A stretch of 64,000 bases of DNA. Origin: an uncultured Lachnospiraceae bacterium (lineage in GTDB: Bacteria > Bacillota > Clostridia > Lachnospirales > Lachnospiraceae). Below, piece after piece: positions 50,332 to 59,946 of the stretch. The stretch lies in contig CANOEC010000007.1 of the NCBI GenBank assembly GCA_947564735.1, positions 1 to 64,000 of the forward strand. The letters are read 5' to 3'. The translations under genes were made by a program, and so were the position numbers. Under the pieces are notes generated by a model. The model searched no databases. It saw only the letters and a program-made list of their open reading frames with translations, and was not told the origin of the DNA. Position 1 is the first letter of the stretch; every line of letters begins with the position of its first letter.

Positions 50332-51975
50332 TTATTTTTCAACAATCATGACAACTCCCTCCGCCCCGATCTTCTTCTCCGGCTTGGAAAGGATACCTTC
50401 CCTGATACATGCCTCGATCAGTTTGGTGATAATGCTGCTCCCTGCAATCAACTCATTGTACTTCCGATATTCATTCATCAGATGTGCAGGGATATGCTGT
50501 CTCATAAACTCGGAAATTTCTGCCGCTATCTGCTGTATGACGCGTTTCATTTCCTCATCAAAATCCTGCGTAAGACGATAAAATTCCCTCTCGTTTTGTT
50601 TCTCTACCACGATGATTTTTGGCGTGACCACATTCCCTCTCTTGCGAAGATAGCCACATTCAATCGCTTTTGCCGCAACCTCCTTTTCATCCTCCGTAAG
50701 CTTGTCAACTTCAAGTCCGTCGATAGCTTTCAGCGCCATCAAAAGACATGCATCCTGCGATATATTATGTCCACAGTGAAAATGTTTCTCGATATGTCTG
50801 CCGTAAATATTGGAAACCTTCACCGAGCGGTATCCACAAACCGACTCCGCATCAATCCCGTCGCATCCGTAAAAATTAAATTCAGGCGGCTGTCCTTCTG
50901 AATACGCTATCGCTGCACACGTAAATTCCCGCTCCACCGGCGTGATATCCGCAAAATGCTTTTCATCAATGATTTGATTAATTCTCTCTTCTATCTCCCA
51001 CACCGTACTCGAAATCAATGACCATAAGATAAATGACAGACTGTCCTGCCTGCTCAGATACGGGAACGAAAGAATCTTCTCTTCGCTGCGTTTTAAAATA
51101 TTCTGAAGCGCACAACAAATCTCCGGAAGATGTTTCTCATAAATCATATTCGCCTGCTTATATTCATCATAATCAGCCAAAAGAACATTGATAGTATATT
51201 TGCCATTTTCGAGTCTGCGCAGCATCCCATACCTGCCGTTTTCACCATAACACTGGATTTCCAATTCCTCCTCGATATACGGTGCCGGTACACACAGTTC
51301 TCCCGAAAGTTCCTTTGCGCTTTTTGGCTCGTTCTTGCACAGATAAATCAAATTTTGTGAAAGCAGTCTTTCAGCCTTTATCCGCGGGTCATTGCCACAG
51401 GGCTTCCCGGTTCCCAAATATGCCAGTCTGACAGGTTTCAATGCATAATTTCTATTGTTCATGGATTCTACCTCATTTCTGATTGTATTTCGTGCAAAAA
51501 ACAGACGCTGCTTTACAGTTGTTTCCTTGATGCCAAGCTTCGCGGCGATATCCTTTACTTTATATTCGTCAATATAATACATCACCATGACTTCCCTGTA
51601 TGCCTTGGAAAGAAACGCAATTTCAGAGAATATTTTCTTTAACTGTGCTTCCTCGGCGATGGTTTCAATAAATTCATCTATCCCATTCTCCTTTGCCGTC
51701 AGAACCTGCGCTTCATTCTCAATACTTACCGTTTGACGATCCGCGCTTCTTTTTGCACAGTAATCTGCGTACACCCTGCGCGCTATCGTCCATACAAAAG
51801 CATAGAAATTGTCTATGTTCTCCTGCTTATGTACCGCCGATATCACTGCAAGAACAATATCGGAGCACAAGTCTTCCGCCTCATGGGAGGTATTACACCG
51901 ATGATAGGAAAAATGATAAATTTTATCCAGAAAATCCTTGTCACCAATTTGCTTCAGTATCTCGTCTGTCTTCAT
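50332..51975 (-). CDS. ECF-type sigma factor fused to a large C-terminal domain
   Basis: 547 residues. The first 170 form a sigma-70 region 2 (HEAEDLCSDIVLAVISAVHK, FYAFVWTIARRVYADYCAKR) and region 4 (SKAYREVMVMYYIDEYKVKD, IKETTVKQRLFFARNTIR). The remaining 370 residues are a helical domain with a possible second winged helix (AKELSGELCVPAPYIEEELE) and several Cys/His (FNFYGCDGID, EKHFHCGHNIS). No anti-sigma gene is adjacent, so the extension may do the sensing. The family is known from Lachnospiraceae but not characterised to my knowledge. Confidence 0.8.
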   Translation of the reverse strand: MKTDEILKQIGDKDFLDKIYHFSYHRCNTSHEAEDLCSDIVLAVISAVHKQENIDNFYAFVWTIARRVYADYCAKRSADRQTVSIENEAQVLTAKENGIDEFIETIAEEAQLKKIFSEIAFLSKAYREVMVMYYIDEYKVKDIAAKLGIKETTVKQRLFFARNTIRNEVESMNNRNYALKPVRLAYLGTGKPCGNDPRIKAERLLSQNLIYLCKNEPKSAKELSGELCVPAPYIEEELEIQCYGENGRYGMLRRLENGKYTINVLLADYDEYKQANMIYEKHLPEICCALQNILKRSEEKILSFPYLSRQDSLSFILWSLISSTVWEIEERINQIIDEKHFADITPVEREFTCAAIAYSEGQPPEFNFYGCDGIDAESVCGYRSVKVSNIYGRHIEKHFHCGHNISQDACLLMALKAIDGLEVDKLTEDEKEVAAKAIECGYLRKRGNVVTPKIIVVEKQNEREFYRLTQDFDEEMKRVIQQIAAEISEFMRQHIPAHLMNEYRKYNELIAGSSIITKLIEACIREGILSKPEKKIGAEGVVMIVEK

Positions 51976-52064
51976 GCCGCACGTTTTACTCCAATCATGA
52001 TTGTCATGTCTATATAGTCAGACTTTTTGAAATCCGGTTAGATAAAATCGAACAAGTTCGATTA

Positions 52065-52086
52065 CGAGATTCGCTTCGCGAACTCG
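52065..52086. repeat. Dispersed 22-bp palindromic repeat
   Basis: Exact reverse complement of 33553-33574. It lies in the intergenic space between the sigma-like gene and nrdG, next to another small palindrome TCGAACAAGTTCGA. Confidence 0.8.
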
Positions 52087-52116
52087 TGCTTAAAACTTCC
52101 TGATAAAAATAAAAAT

Positions 52117-52145
52117 CACAAAGCAACTTTTTTTATTGCTTTGTG
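52117..52145 (-). terminator. Terminator overlapping the end of nrdG
   Basis: Minus-strand arms CACAAAGCAA/TTGCTTTGTG followed by ATTTTTATTTTT. The first arm is part of the last codons of nrdG (52133 is the gene end), so stop codon and terminator are merged. Confidence 0.8.
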
Positions 52146-52663
52146 ACATTCCATAACACTGTTCTGCCCGTGCGCAGAGATTCCTGCACCAAAATGATGC
52201 GCTGGTTGCGCGAGCCCTTAAACTGTAAACTGATATCTTTCTCTTCCATGATAAATTCCCCGTCCACAAGCACATCAAGATAGGAGAGAAATTCCCGCAT
52301 CCCATCCCACTGTACACAGAACTTATCAAGAATATCTTCTTCAAACCGGTATCCGCTGTAACACCAGATTGTTTTCTGCGGATACCGTTTCTTCACTTTG
52401 CAGACAAACGGCAAAAGCGCCTGCCAGTTCGCATATTCGAGCGGCTCGCCGCCAAGAAGCGTAAGTCCTGCAATATAGTCCGGCTCCAGATAAGATAACA
52501 GTTTCTCCTGTGCATCTATGTCAAAAGGAATACCATAATTAAAATCCCATGTTTCCTCATTGAAACAGCCCTTACAGTGATGGGTGCATCCGCTCACAAA
52601 GAGGGTCACCCTCACGCCGGGACCGTTTGCAATATCACAATTTTTAATCTCAGAATAATTCAT
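52133..52663 (-). CDS. nrdG: Anaerobic ribonucleotide reductase activating enzyme
   Basis: 176 residues from ATG 52663 (AGGAGG upstream). Radical SAM motif C26-x3-C30-x2-C33 in GCTHHCKGC, then LLGGEPLEY for SAM binding. It makes the glycyl radical on NrdD. It follows nrdD by 42 bp; the gap contains a hairpin ACGAGC-AA-GCTCGT with its T tract on the other strand, so it is no terminator for this operon. Confidence 0.93.
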   Translation of the reverse strand: MNYSEIKNCDIANGPGVRVTLFVSGCTHHCKGCFNEETWDFNYGIPFDIDAQEKLLSYLEPDYIAGLTLLGGEPLEYANWQALLPFVCKVKKRYPQKTIWCYSGYRFEEDILDKFCVQWDGMREFLSYLDVLVDGEFIMEEKDISLQFKGSRNQRIILVQESLRTGRTVLWNVTKQ

Positions 52664-52705
52664 CTGCCGCCTCCTGCGTCTGTTCACGAGCTTGCTCGTT
52701 TTTTT

Positions 52706-54868
52706 CTAGAGGTGCAATACCCGCTCCTTAATCTCCTGCGTACGTCCCTGATTCCAGAACTGTGTACCAATATAACCGCAGGTGCGCCTTGCCACGTTCA
52801 TTTTATCCTGATCCGTATTCCCACAGTTAGGACATTGCCATATCAGCTTGCCATCCGAATCTGTGACAATTTGAATTTCTCCGTGATAATCACATTTCTG
52901 GCAATAATCACTCTTCGTATTTAACTCTGCATACATGATATTTTCATAAATGTACTGCATCACTGTCAACACCGCGTCAATGTTATTTTCCATATTCGGC
53001 ACTTCCACATAACTGATTGCCCCGCCCGGCGATAATTCCTGAAACTGTGATTCAAATTTCAACTTATCAAATGCATTGATTTTTTCCGTTACATGTACAT
53101 GATAACTATTCGTAATATAATTCTTATCCGTCACACCCTTAATCACACCGAAACGCTTCTGCAGACACTTCGCAAACTTATAAGTGGTAGACTCAAGCGG
53201 CGTCCCATACAGACTGAAATCTATGTTTGTCTCCTCGCGCCACTCTTTACATGCATTATTAAGATACTGCATGACCTTCAATGCAAAGGGCGTACCCTCC
53301 GGATCCGTATGGCTCTTGCCCGTCATATATCTTGTACATTCGCATAGTCCGGCATATCCGAGCGAAATCGTGGAATATCCGCCATAGAGAAGCTTGTCGA
53401 TCTTCTCACCTTTCTTCAGTCTTGCCAGCGCGCCGTTCTGCCATAGTACCGGCGCCACATCGGAGGGTGTTCCCTTTAATCTGTTATGTCGGCACATAAG
53501 CGCGCGTCTGCACATGTCAAGACGCACATCCATAATCTCCCAGAACTTCTTCATATCCCCGCCTGAAGAACATGCCACGTCCACCAGATTCAAGGTGACA
53601 ACACCTTGATTAAACCTTCCGTAAAATTTCGGCTTGTCTTCCTCATCGTGATAAACCGTCAGAAAAGAACGGCAACCCATACAGGTATAGCAGTTTCCAT
53701 CTTTTAATTTCTTCATGATTTTCTCAGAGATATAGTCCGGCACCATGCGCTTGGCAGTACACTTTGCCGCCAGCTTCGTCAGATACCAGTACTTGCTGTC
53801 CTCATGAATGTTGTCCTCCTCCAGCACATAGATTAACTTCGGAAACGCCGGCGTGATATAGACGCCCTTCTCATTCTTGACTCCCACGATACGTTGATTG
53901 AGCATTTCCTCGATAATCATTGCCAGATCGTCCCTAAGCTGTCCCTCCGGTACTTCATCAATATACATAAATACCGTAATAAACGGCGCCTGCCCATTGG
54001 TGGTCATCAATGTGATCACCTGATACTGAATCATCTGCACACCGCGTTTGATTTCATCCCTGACCCGGCTTTCGGCTATCTGGTTCATTTGCGCCTCACT
54101 CGCTTCCAGTCCGCTTTCCGCCAGCTCCATCCGAATCTCCTTGCGGAATTTTTCCCTGCTCACCTGTACAAAGGGCGCAAGGTGGGACAAGGAAATGCTT
54201 TGTCCGCCATATTGGCAGCTTGCAATCTGGGCGATGCACTGCGTCGCCACATTACATGCCGTCGAAAAACTCTTCGGCGTATCAATCATCGTTTCACTGA
54301 CGACCGTGCCGTTCTGTAACATATCTTCTAAATTGACAAGGCAGCAGTTGTGCATATGCTGCGCAAAATAATCCGCATCATGAAAATGCAGAATCCCCTG
54401 CTCATGCGCCTCCACAATATCCGGCGGCAAGAGGAAACGCTTCGTAATATCCTTACTGACCTCGCCCGCCATATAATCACGCTGTACGCTGTTCACGGTA
54501 GGATTTTTATTTGAATTTTCCTGCTTTACTTCCTCATTGTTACATTCCAGCAGACTTAAAATTTGTTCATCAGTCGAATTGGATTTTCTGACCAGAGCCC
54601 TCTTATAACGATAAGTGATATAGTTTCTTGCCATCGTGTACGCACGGTATTTCATCAGTTGGTTTTCCACCATATCCTGAATCTCCTCCACACTTGGGGA
54701 TCGCTTCATCTCTTCACAATTCTTCGCTACGACTTCAGCAATTTCATCAATTTCTCCATTCGTCAGCTTATCTTCCTCTTTGACACTGTTATTTGCCTTA
54801 CAGATTGCCGCAACGATTTTTTCCAAGTCAAAGGTCACTTCCGCACCGCTTCTTTTAATAATTTTCAT
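52706..54868 (-). CDS. nrdD: Anaerobic ribonucleoside-triphosphate reductase
   Basis: 720 residues: N-terminal ATP-cone (KIIKRSGAEVTFDLEKIVAA), the reductase barrel, a zinc site CQKC/CPNC near the C-terminus and the glycyl-radical loop RRTCGYIG with Gly698. It reduces NTPs to dNTPs under anaerobiosis and needs NrdG. Tandem NrdR-type boxes lie upstream, so it is probably repressed by NrdR. Placement with nrdG downstream is standard. Confidence 0.95.
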   Translation of the reverse strand: MKIIKRSGAEVTFDLEKIVAAICKANNSVKEEDKLTNGEIDEIAEVVAKNCEEMKRSPSVEEIQDMVENQLMKYRAYTMARNYITYRYKRALVRKSNSTDEQILSLLECNNEEVKQENSNKNPTVNSVQRDYMAGEVSKDITKRFLLPPDIVEAHEQGILHFHDADYFAQHMHNCCLVNLEDMLQNGTVVSETMIDTPKSFSTACNVATQCIAQIASCQYGGQSISLSHLAPFVQVSREKFRKEIRMELAESGLEASEAQMNQIAESRVRDEIKRGVQMIQYQVITLMTTNGQAPFITVFMYIDEVPEGQLRDDLAMIIEEMLNQRIVGVKNEKGVYITPAFPKLIYVLEEDNIHEDSKYWYLTKLAAKCTAKRMVPDYISEKIMKKLKDGNCYTCMGCRSFLTVYHDEEDKPKFYGRFNQGVVTLNLVDVACSSGGDMKKFWEIMDVRLDMCRRALMCRHNRLKGTPSDVAPVLWQNGALARLKKGEKIDKLLYGGYSTISLGYAGLCECTRYMTGKSHTDPEGTPFALKVMQYLNNACKEWREETNIDFSLYGTPLESTTYKFAKCLQKRFGVIKGVTDKNYITNSYHVHVTEKINAFDKLKFESQFQELSPGGAISYVEVPNMENNIDAVLTVMQYIYENIMYAELNTKSDYCQKCDYHGEIQIVTDSDGKLIWQCPNCGNTDQDKMNVARRTCGYIGTQFWNQGRTQEIKERVLHL

Positions 54869-54897
54869 TCCACAACACCACTAATCCCTTCTCCAGA

Positions 54898-54942
54898 ACA
54901 CAAAATATAGTATACCCGAATCGCGTATACTATATATTGTAT
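54898..54942 (-). promoter_or_regulatory. Tandem NrdR boxes ahead of nrdD
   Basis: Two 16-bp imperfect palindromes, ACACAAAATATAGTAT (54898-54913) and ATACTATATATTGTAT (54927-54942), centred 29 bp apart, close to the NrdR consensus (ACAC-WATATATW-GTGT type). The spacing of nearly three helical turns is as expected for cooperative binding. Confidence 0.75.
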
Positions 54943-54989
54943 CACCGAAAAAAATACTGTCAAGGTGTTGTATATTTTATTTTGAGATT

Positions 54990-55379
54990 TTATTTTGACT
55001 GACCAAGACGGTCAAAACCGACCAAGATATTACTATAACGATTTTCGAGATAATTTAATGCCTCTCTCGCATATTCTTCACGCTCCATCCGCAATTTATG
55101 CATCACGCCATTCTTTGTCTCAAGCATCAGATAATATTCCTTTAACAGAAACTCCCCGCTTTCCCCGCTCTCTTCACGAAGATATGCTTTCACAATTTCC
55201 TCATATGAAGTATACCTGACTCTGATGAAATAGCGGTAAAACAGATGTGTCTCTCCCATTCTCACTTCACCTAACCGTTTTGCCGATTTAAATTCAGCCG
55301 TCAATGCATCTTTTTCCATATCCGATGTTCTTACCTGCTTATTATTTCTTGTCATATCTGACAGGCAGACGAATTTCAT
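54990..55379 (-). CDS. Conserved protein of unknown function
   Basis: 129 residues from ATG 55379, behind AAAGGGAATCG. Mixed alpha/beta, with FKSAKRLGEVRMGETHLFYR and YFIRVRYTSYEEIVKAYLRE; no catalytic motif. The pattern resembles small Lachnospiraceae proteins with a PH-like fold, but this is a guess. It lies between nrdD and the tRNA gene on the same strand. Confidence 0.6.
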   Translation of the reverse strand: MKFVCLSDMTRNNKQVRTSDMEKDALTAEFKSAKRLGEVRMGETHLFYRYFIRVRYTSYEEIVKAYLREESGESGEFLLKEYYLMLETKNGVMHKLRMEREEYAREALNYLENRYSNILVGFDRLGQSK

Positions 55380-55504
55380 AATCGATTCCCTTTCCTTTCC
55401 CCGAACACCGGAGCTGCTTCTTAAATCCGTGTACGAACGATGGAATTTTCTATTATCAAAAAAACAGCACACATGCATATACACGGTGCTGTCTTACTTA
55501 GGAA

Positions 55505-55576
55505 GCTGGAAAAGGGACTCGAACCCTCGACCTACTGATTACGAATCAGTTGCGCTACCGACTGCGCTATTCCAGC
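55505..55576 (-). tRNA. tRNA-Thr (anticodon CGT)
   Basis: 72 nt on the minus strand. Acceptor stem GCTGGAA/TTCCAGC, D arm AGCGCAGTCGGTAGCGC, anticodon loop TTCGTAA within the stem ACTGA/TCAGT, T loop GGTTCGAGTCC. The anticodon CGT (55541-55543) reads ACG. CCA is not encoded. Confidence 0.95.
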
Positions 55577-55698
55577 ATGTTCCTGCAACAATGGTTATTA
55601 TACTTGCTTACCGGAAATTTTGCAAGTACAAATTGCAGATAAATTCCAAAATGAATCCTAAAATTCCAAAATTCTGGCGGATATGGCTTTTTAACCCG

Positions 55699-56775
55699 TC
55701 AAATCTGCTCATTCTGTCTGTGAAGCGCCGGCTCTTCGTACCGGTCCATGAAATCCTCACCCAGATATACAATCTCCTGTGCAAAGCGTATTGCATTCGG
55801 CACTGTAAACACCGAAACCACCCTTTTAAAACGCAATCCCGGAATAAAGTTCATGACTTCCATCGGAAACATGCCATACATCACAATGTGTTCCGGAAAA
55901 AGTTTACGATAGTCCAGCACATCCCGCGGATGGGGCTTGATGATTATCTGCGCAGCTTTTTCGCCAATTTTCCCGTACTCCTCTATAATATCCGTAAAAA
56001 TCCGCTTTCTCGTCTCCAAATCACATAACGGCTCGGAAAGCACGAGTACCTTATCCTCCGCCCCAGAATCAAGCGCACATTGCAGTTCGTCCATATTTTC
56101 GATAAAAAGATGTACTAGCACATTCTTGTCATCGTCTGTCAGATGCGCCGTCAGTTCTTCCCTCGGCTGCTCAATATGCTTATCAATTGGATATGGGAGA
56201 ATACGCTTATCGTTGATCTCCATATCCAGACAATATTTCGCATAACCGTTCTGGATAAAAATCAGATTATGCGCCGCCATCCACGCTTTCAGCGCAAAGT
56301 GCCCTCTGTTGTCATAGCGCGCCGTATCGTATGTCTCTAAACAGTTTAACCCGTCTTCCACCGCATGATAATAGATTTTCTTATAACTCAAATAATATCC
56401 GATGGGGTCGGAATCGCAAAACACATAGATGTCCCGGTATTTTTTAAAATCCACCGGCACATAGGGCTCCTGCAATCTGCCGAGCAGCTTCGTATATCTG
56501 ATACGCGCCAGCATATTGACAACAATATTTCCTCTATCCTTATGGTACTTTTGAAGCTTCGGAAAAAATTCGGCATTCTTTTCCTCAAACAGATACACCG
56601 CTTCAAATATTCCGCTTTGCTCTGCACGTTCTTTCAGATTCCCGAAATCGTTCGACATGGTACTGAGCACCAAAGATGCCCTTCCCTGCTCTTCCTTCGG
56701 CAGAAAAAATTCCTTCAGGCAGGCAACATATACATGGTAATACGTATGGCACACATAGATTCGTTCCTTCATCAT
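55699..56775 (-). CDS. GT52-like glycosyltransferase (capsule/sialyltransferase type)
   Basis: 358 residues; ATG 56775 follows AGGAAG. N-terminal IYVCHTYYHVYVACLKEFFL is typical of GT52-like enzymes, and the C-terminal part has IIIKPHPRDVLDYRKLF, the HP nucleotide-sugar motif, followed by SVFTVPNAIRFAQEIVYLG. These enzymes act in the cytoplasm on surface polysaccharide. Followed upstream by GT2 and EpsG-type genes on the same strand, so it is part of a small polysaccharide cluster. Donor and acceptor are unknown. Confidence 0.7.
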   Translation of the reverse strand: MMKERIYVCHTYYHVYVACLKEFFLPKEEQGRASLVLSTMSNDFGNLKERAEQSGIFEAVYLFEEKNAEFFPKLQKYHKDRGNIVVNMLARIRYTKLLGRLQEPYVPVDFKKYRDIYVFCDSDPIGYYLSYKKIYYHAVEDGLNCLETYDTARYDNRGHFALKAWMAAHNLIFIQNGYAKYCLDMEINDKRILPYPIDKHIEQPREELTAHLTDDDKNVLVHLFIENMDELQCALDSGAEDKVLVLSEPLCDLETRKRIFTDIIEEYGKIGEKAAQIIIKPHPRDVLDYRKLFPEHIVMYGMFPMEVMNFIPGLRFKRVVSVFTVPNAIRFAQEIVYLGEDFMDRYEEPALHRQNEQI

Positions 56776-56819
56776 CAAACTTCCTCGCGATCCCCTCTTG
56801 TTACGCTTGTCCCACTGCC

Positions 56820-57860
56820 CTAAGCAGCAGACTGTTTTCTTCTTTTTCTGAAATTACGGTATGCCCATAACAGCTTATAATATAGGATAAACCACAACGT
56901 GGACCGCTGCTGCATTCCGACCAGCTTCCTTTCCTCTTGGTGTATCCGTTCACGATAATACGGATTGTCCTGAAAATCCGGAAATGCCTGCCGCATCTCT
57001 TCTCCCAGCTTTTTCACAAACCGGAATCTGACAGGCTTCACCCCCTGCATATAAGTAAAAAGAGTATTCACGTAAAATAACACGGCAAAACTAAATTCCA
57101 GCTCCGTCCGGTACTTCTCAAGATACCCGTATGTTTTTGCCTCCTTTAGCATAATCCTGCCCGCTTCCATGCGGTCAAAACACCGCTTCTCATTGACGGT
57201 GTGCACCGTCGATACGTCATGCTGGTAATAGTAATACAACGGTTCCTCGATATATTCAAAATGCTTTGCTCGAAGCATCCATGAATTGCCGATTGCATTA
57301 TCCTCGTAAAAAATGCCCTCCGGAAATCGACTTGGATGGTCAATCACAATCTCCCTGCGGTAGACTTTTACCACCAGACTCCCGCCGTCTAATAACAGCG
57401 ACTTGTACTTTTCCTCATTCAAAATCCCCGTCTGCTCCCACTTATTATTGTGCACTACCTGTCCGATTTCCATCGTATGCTTATCCGTCAGATGATAGTC
57501 GCAGCCGACCATATCCGCCCCGGTCTCTTCCCCTTTGCGAATCAGTCTTTCATAGAAGTCAGGCGTCACCCAGTCGTCACTGTCGATAAAGCCAATCCAT
57601 TCCCCTCTGGCGCGTTCCATACCGATATTCTTCGCGCCTCCCTGCTTTTTGTTTACCTCGGAATGCACTGCACAAAATCTGTCCGGATACTTCTGTGCAT
57701 ATGCCTTCAGAATCTCCATCGAGGCGTCCGTGGAACAGTCGTCCACCGCAATGATTTCATAGTCCCTGATTGTCTGATGCACAAGCGACTCCAAGCAGTA
57801 TTCCAGCTTTCCATCCGCCGCCATATTATAAACCGGAACGATAATCGATAATTTTATCAT
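56820..57860 (-). CDS. Family 2 glycosyltransferase
   Basis: 346 residues from ATG 57860 (AAGG nine bases upstream; an ATG three codons earlier is too close to it). GT-A fold: KLSIIVPVYNMA, DYEIIAVDDCSTDAS, GGAKNIGMERARGEWIGFID-SDD with the DxD-type metal site, and W in SWMLRAKHF. It transfers a sugar to a growing polysaccharide or lipid carrier. The C-terminal tail is basic (YRNFRKRRKQSAA), suggesting membrane association. Confidence 0.88.
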   Translation of the reverse strand: MIKLSIIVPVYNMAADGKLEYCLESLVHQTIRDYEIIAVDDCSTDASMEILKAYAQKYPDRFCAVHSEVNKKQGGAKNIGMERARGEWIGFIDSDDWVTPDFYERLIRKGEETGADMVGCDYHLTDKHTMEIGQVVHNNKWEQTGILNEEKYKSLLLDGGSLVVKVYRREIVIDHPSRFPEGIFYEDNAIGNSWMLRAKHFEYIEEPLYYYYQHDVSTVHTVNEKRCFDRMEAGRIMLKEAKTYGYLEKYRTELEFSFAVLFYVNTLFTYMQGVKPVRFRFVKKLGEEMRQAFPDFQDNPYYRERIHQEERKLVGMQQRSTLWFILYYKLLWAYRNFRKRRKQSAA

Positions 57861-57925
57861 AATGTCCATGCCTTTTTCTCAGTCCGCCAATCTGTAAGCC
57901 AAGACGCTATCAGCGTCGGCACAAA

Positions 57926-59032
57926 TTACGACCTGTCTGATATGATATCCACCATATGGTGAAAGAAAAAACTCTGATACGGCAGAATCCGCAGTCCGTC
58001 GTCATACGCCCTGCTCATAAAAAGCAGAAAATACAGTATTGCCGCCACAATCATACCAAACCGCAAAAATTTCCGCAGCTTTTCATTTTCTGTCTCCCCT
58101 ATCAGCGCTGGCAAAAAGAAGATGTGGCTGACTGTCAGGTAATATCCGATACGGGAAATCACCGGCAGGAATGAACAAAGCGTATATAGCACCAGCGCGC
58201 CCAGATTCAGATAAAAATAGAACTGCATTTTTCTGTTTCCACGTATCGACCTGCGGTAATAAAACAGCGACAGCACAAACACCGCAGCACAGCGCAGAAT
58301 GTTGATATAACTTGTGCCGCCCTCAAGGTACTCTGTATCCTCATAGCTGGGATAGAGAAACACCGCAAGCTTTAAATAGAAATCCTGCAAAAACAAAAAA
58401 GTCGTGCAAAACAGCCCAATGAGCGCAAGCTGCCACCTCTTCCATGCGACGGATGCCAGCAGATAAAGCGGCAGCACCACAAGCAGGGACTTATGGAAAA
58501 AAGAGCCAAGAATCACAAGCAGTACAAACCTGACCCATTGTTTTCTTATCACAAACTTCATGGAGTACAGAGCAATCGCTAACGCCAGATAATAACGCAC
58601 GGTACTAAAGGTCTGAAAATAATATCCGAGCGTCATAAACAGGAAAAAAGTGAGCGGAAACTCATCGCTCTGTTCATAGATTGCCAGCATAAACAAAAAA
58701 ATCGTCACAAAAGCATAAACCGCAAACACCAGCAGAAAATTCTCAAAGCCTGAGATGCCATATATGACTTTCACTAACAGATTGAATCCCGCCTCTGTCG
58801 GCACATAGGCATCACAGTTTACCAGATGCATAAACTCCACATATTTTGCATAATCGTTGCCCACATTCAACCGGCTGGCGGACACGGCAGACAATATGAA
58901 AAATATAGCTGCCAGACAGATACGGTTGCACATCTGCTGTCTCGTTATCTTATAAGCTTGTATATGCGGGTGGTTATCCACCATGCCGGCAAGCAGTATG
59001 GTTCCCACTGCCACCGAAAAATACAATACCAT
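57926..59032 (-). CDS. EpsG-family polysaccharide polymerase-like membrane protein
   Basis: 368 residues with about ten membrane helices. Typical EpsG/Wzy-like features are SRLNVGNDYAKYVEFM in the first loop, TEAGFNLLVKVIYG, and STVRYYLALAIALYS. Such proteins are thought to polymerise repeat units of extracellular polysaccharide. It is the first gene of the polysaccharide cluster; AAAGGAGCG precedes ATG 59032. Confidence 0.82.
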   Translation of the reverse strand: MVLYFSVAVGTILLAGMVDNHPHIQAYKITRQQMCNRICLAAIFFILSAVSASRLNVGNDYAKYVEFMHLVNCDAYVPTEAGFNLLVKVIYGISGFENFLLVFAVYAFVTIFLFMLAIYEQSDEFPLTFFLFMTLGYYFQTFSTVRYYLALAIALYSMKFVIRKQWVRFVLLVILGSFFHKSLLVVLPLYLLASVAWKRWQLALIGLFCTTFLFLQDFYLKLAVFLYPSYEDTEYLEGGTSYINILRCAAVFVLSLFYYRRSIRGNRKMQFYFYLNLGALVLYTLCSFLPVISRIGYYLTVSHIFFLPALIGETENEKLRKFLRFGMIVAAILYFLLFMSRAYDDGLRILPYQSFFFHHMVDIISDRS

Positions 59033-59082
59033 GAACGATTCTTCGCTCCTTTAATCATATATTATCATTTCAAAACCGACAC

Positions 59083-59946
59083 CTAGTCGGTGTCCCGCCC
59101 TATATGGACATCCATCTGCGGATAGGGAATCGAGATACCGGCAGCATCAAGCGCATACTTTATCTGCTCCGTGATACGCCATTTACATTCCCAATACTGC
59201 TCATTCGCCGCAAAACATCGCACATTCAAGTTAACACTGCTGTCCGCCAGCTCCTGTACAAACACAAGGCGGTCTTTTTCTTTTATGACCGCTTCATCCG
59301 CATCAAGCACTTTCAAGATGACCTCCCTTGCCGTGCGAATATCCGCTTCATAGGAAATTCCTACTGTAATATCCATTCTGCGCTCCCCCAGCATACTCAT
59401 ATTGAGGATGCTGGTATTTGCCAAAGAACCGTTGGGGATAATCACCACATGGTTGTCCGGCGTCGCAAGCTTCGTATAGAAAAGCTGGATTTCCCTGACG
59501 GTTCCTTCATGCCCGTCATTATCCATCTTGATATAATCATCCACCCGGAAAGGCTTTAGCAATAGAATCAGCACACCGCCCGCAAAATTAGAGAGACTGC
59601 CCTGCACCGCAAGACCGATTGCCACACCCGCAGAGCCGAGGAGCGCCACGACGCTGGCTGCATCCAGCCCAAATCCGGAGGCAATCATGAACACGAGCAG
59701 AACATACATGACCGCCTTGATAAAGGAATCCAGAAACTGCATGACGCCCACGTCTGCATTTCCCCTTTGCAGGGAACGGCGAAGGATTTTTCTGACCAGC
59801 TTGATGATTTGTGTACCAATCAGAAAAACAAGCAGCGCCAACAGCACTCTCACACCGAACCGCAATGCCTTATCCGGCAATTGCTGCAGATAAGTCTGTA
59901 ACACTCCCATATTCATTTCTTCTATTGCAATCTGTTCCAGTTCCAT
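59083..59946 (-). CDS. MscS-family mechanosensitive channel
   Basis: 287 residues. Three membrane helices, the last being the glycine/alanine-rich pore helix (VVALLGSAGVAIGLAVQGSL-SNFAGG), then the beta domain (FRVDDYIKMDNDGHEGTVRE, VVIIPNGSLANTSILN). It opens on membrane stretch to release solutes. Its ATG overlaps the glgB stop (TAATG), so they are translated together. It ends with GRDTD. Confidence 0.92.
   Translation of the reverse strand: MELEQIAIEEMNMGVLQTYLQQLPDKALRFGVRVLLALLVFLIGTQIIKLVRKILRRSLQRGNADVGVMQFLDSFIKAVMYVLLVFMIASGFGLDAASVVALLGSAGVAIGLAVQGSLSNFAGGVLILLLKPFRVDDYIKMDNDGHEGTVREIQLFYTKLATPDNHVVIIPNGSLANTSILNMSMLGERRMDITVGISYEADIRTAREVILKVLDADEAVIKEKDRLVFVQELADSSVNLNVRCFAANEQYWECKWRITEQIKYALDAAGISIPYPQMDVHIGRDTD

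Noticed and set aside
52685-52704. Terminator between nrdD and nrdG
   Set aside because: The hairpin has its T tract on the plus strand, opposite to the operon's direction, so it would not stop nrdD transcription.
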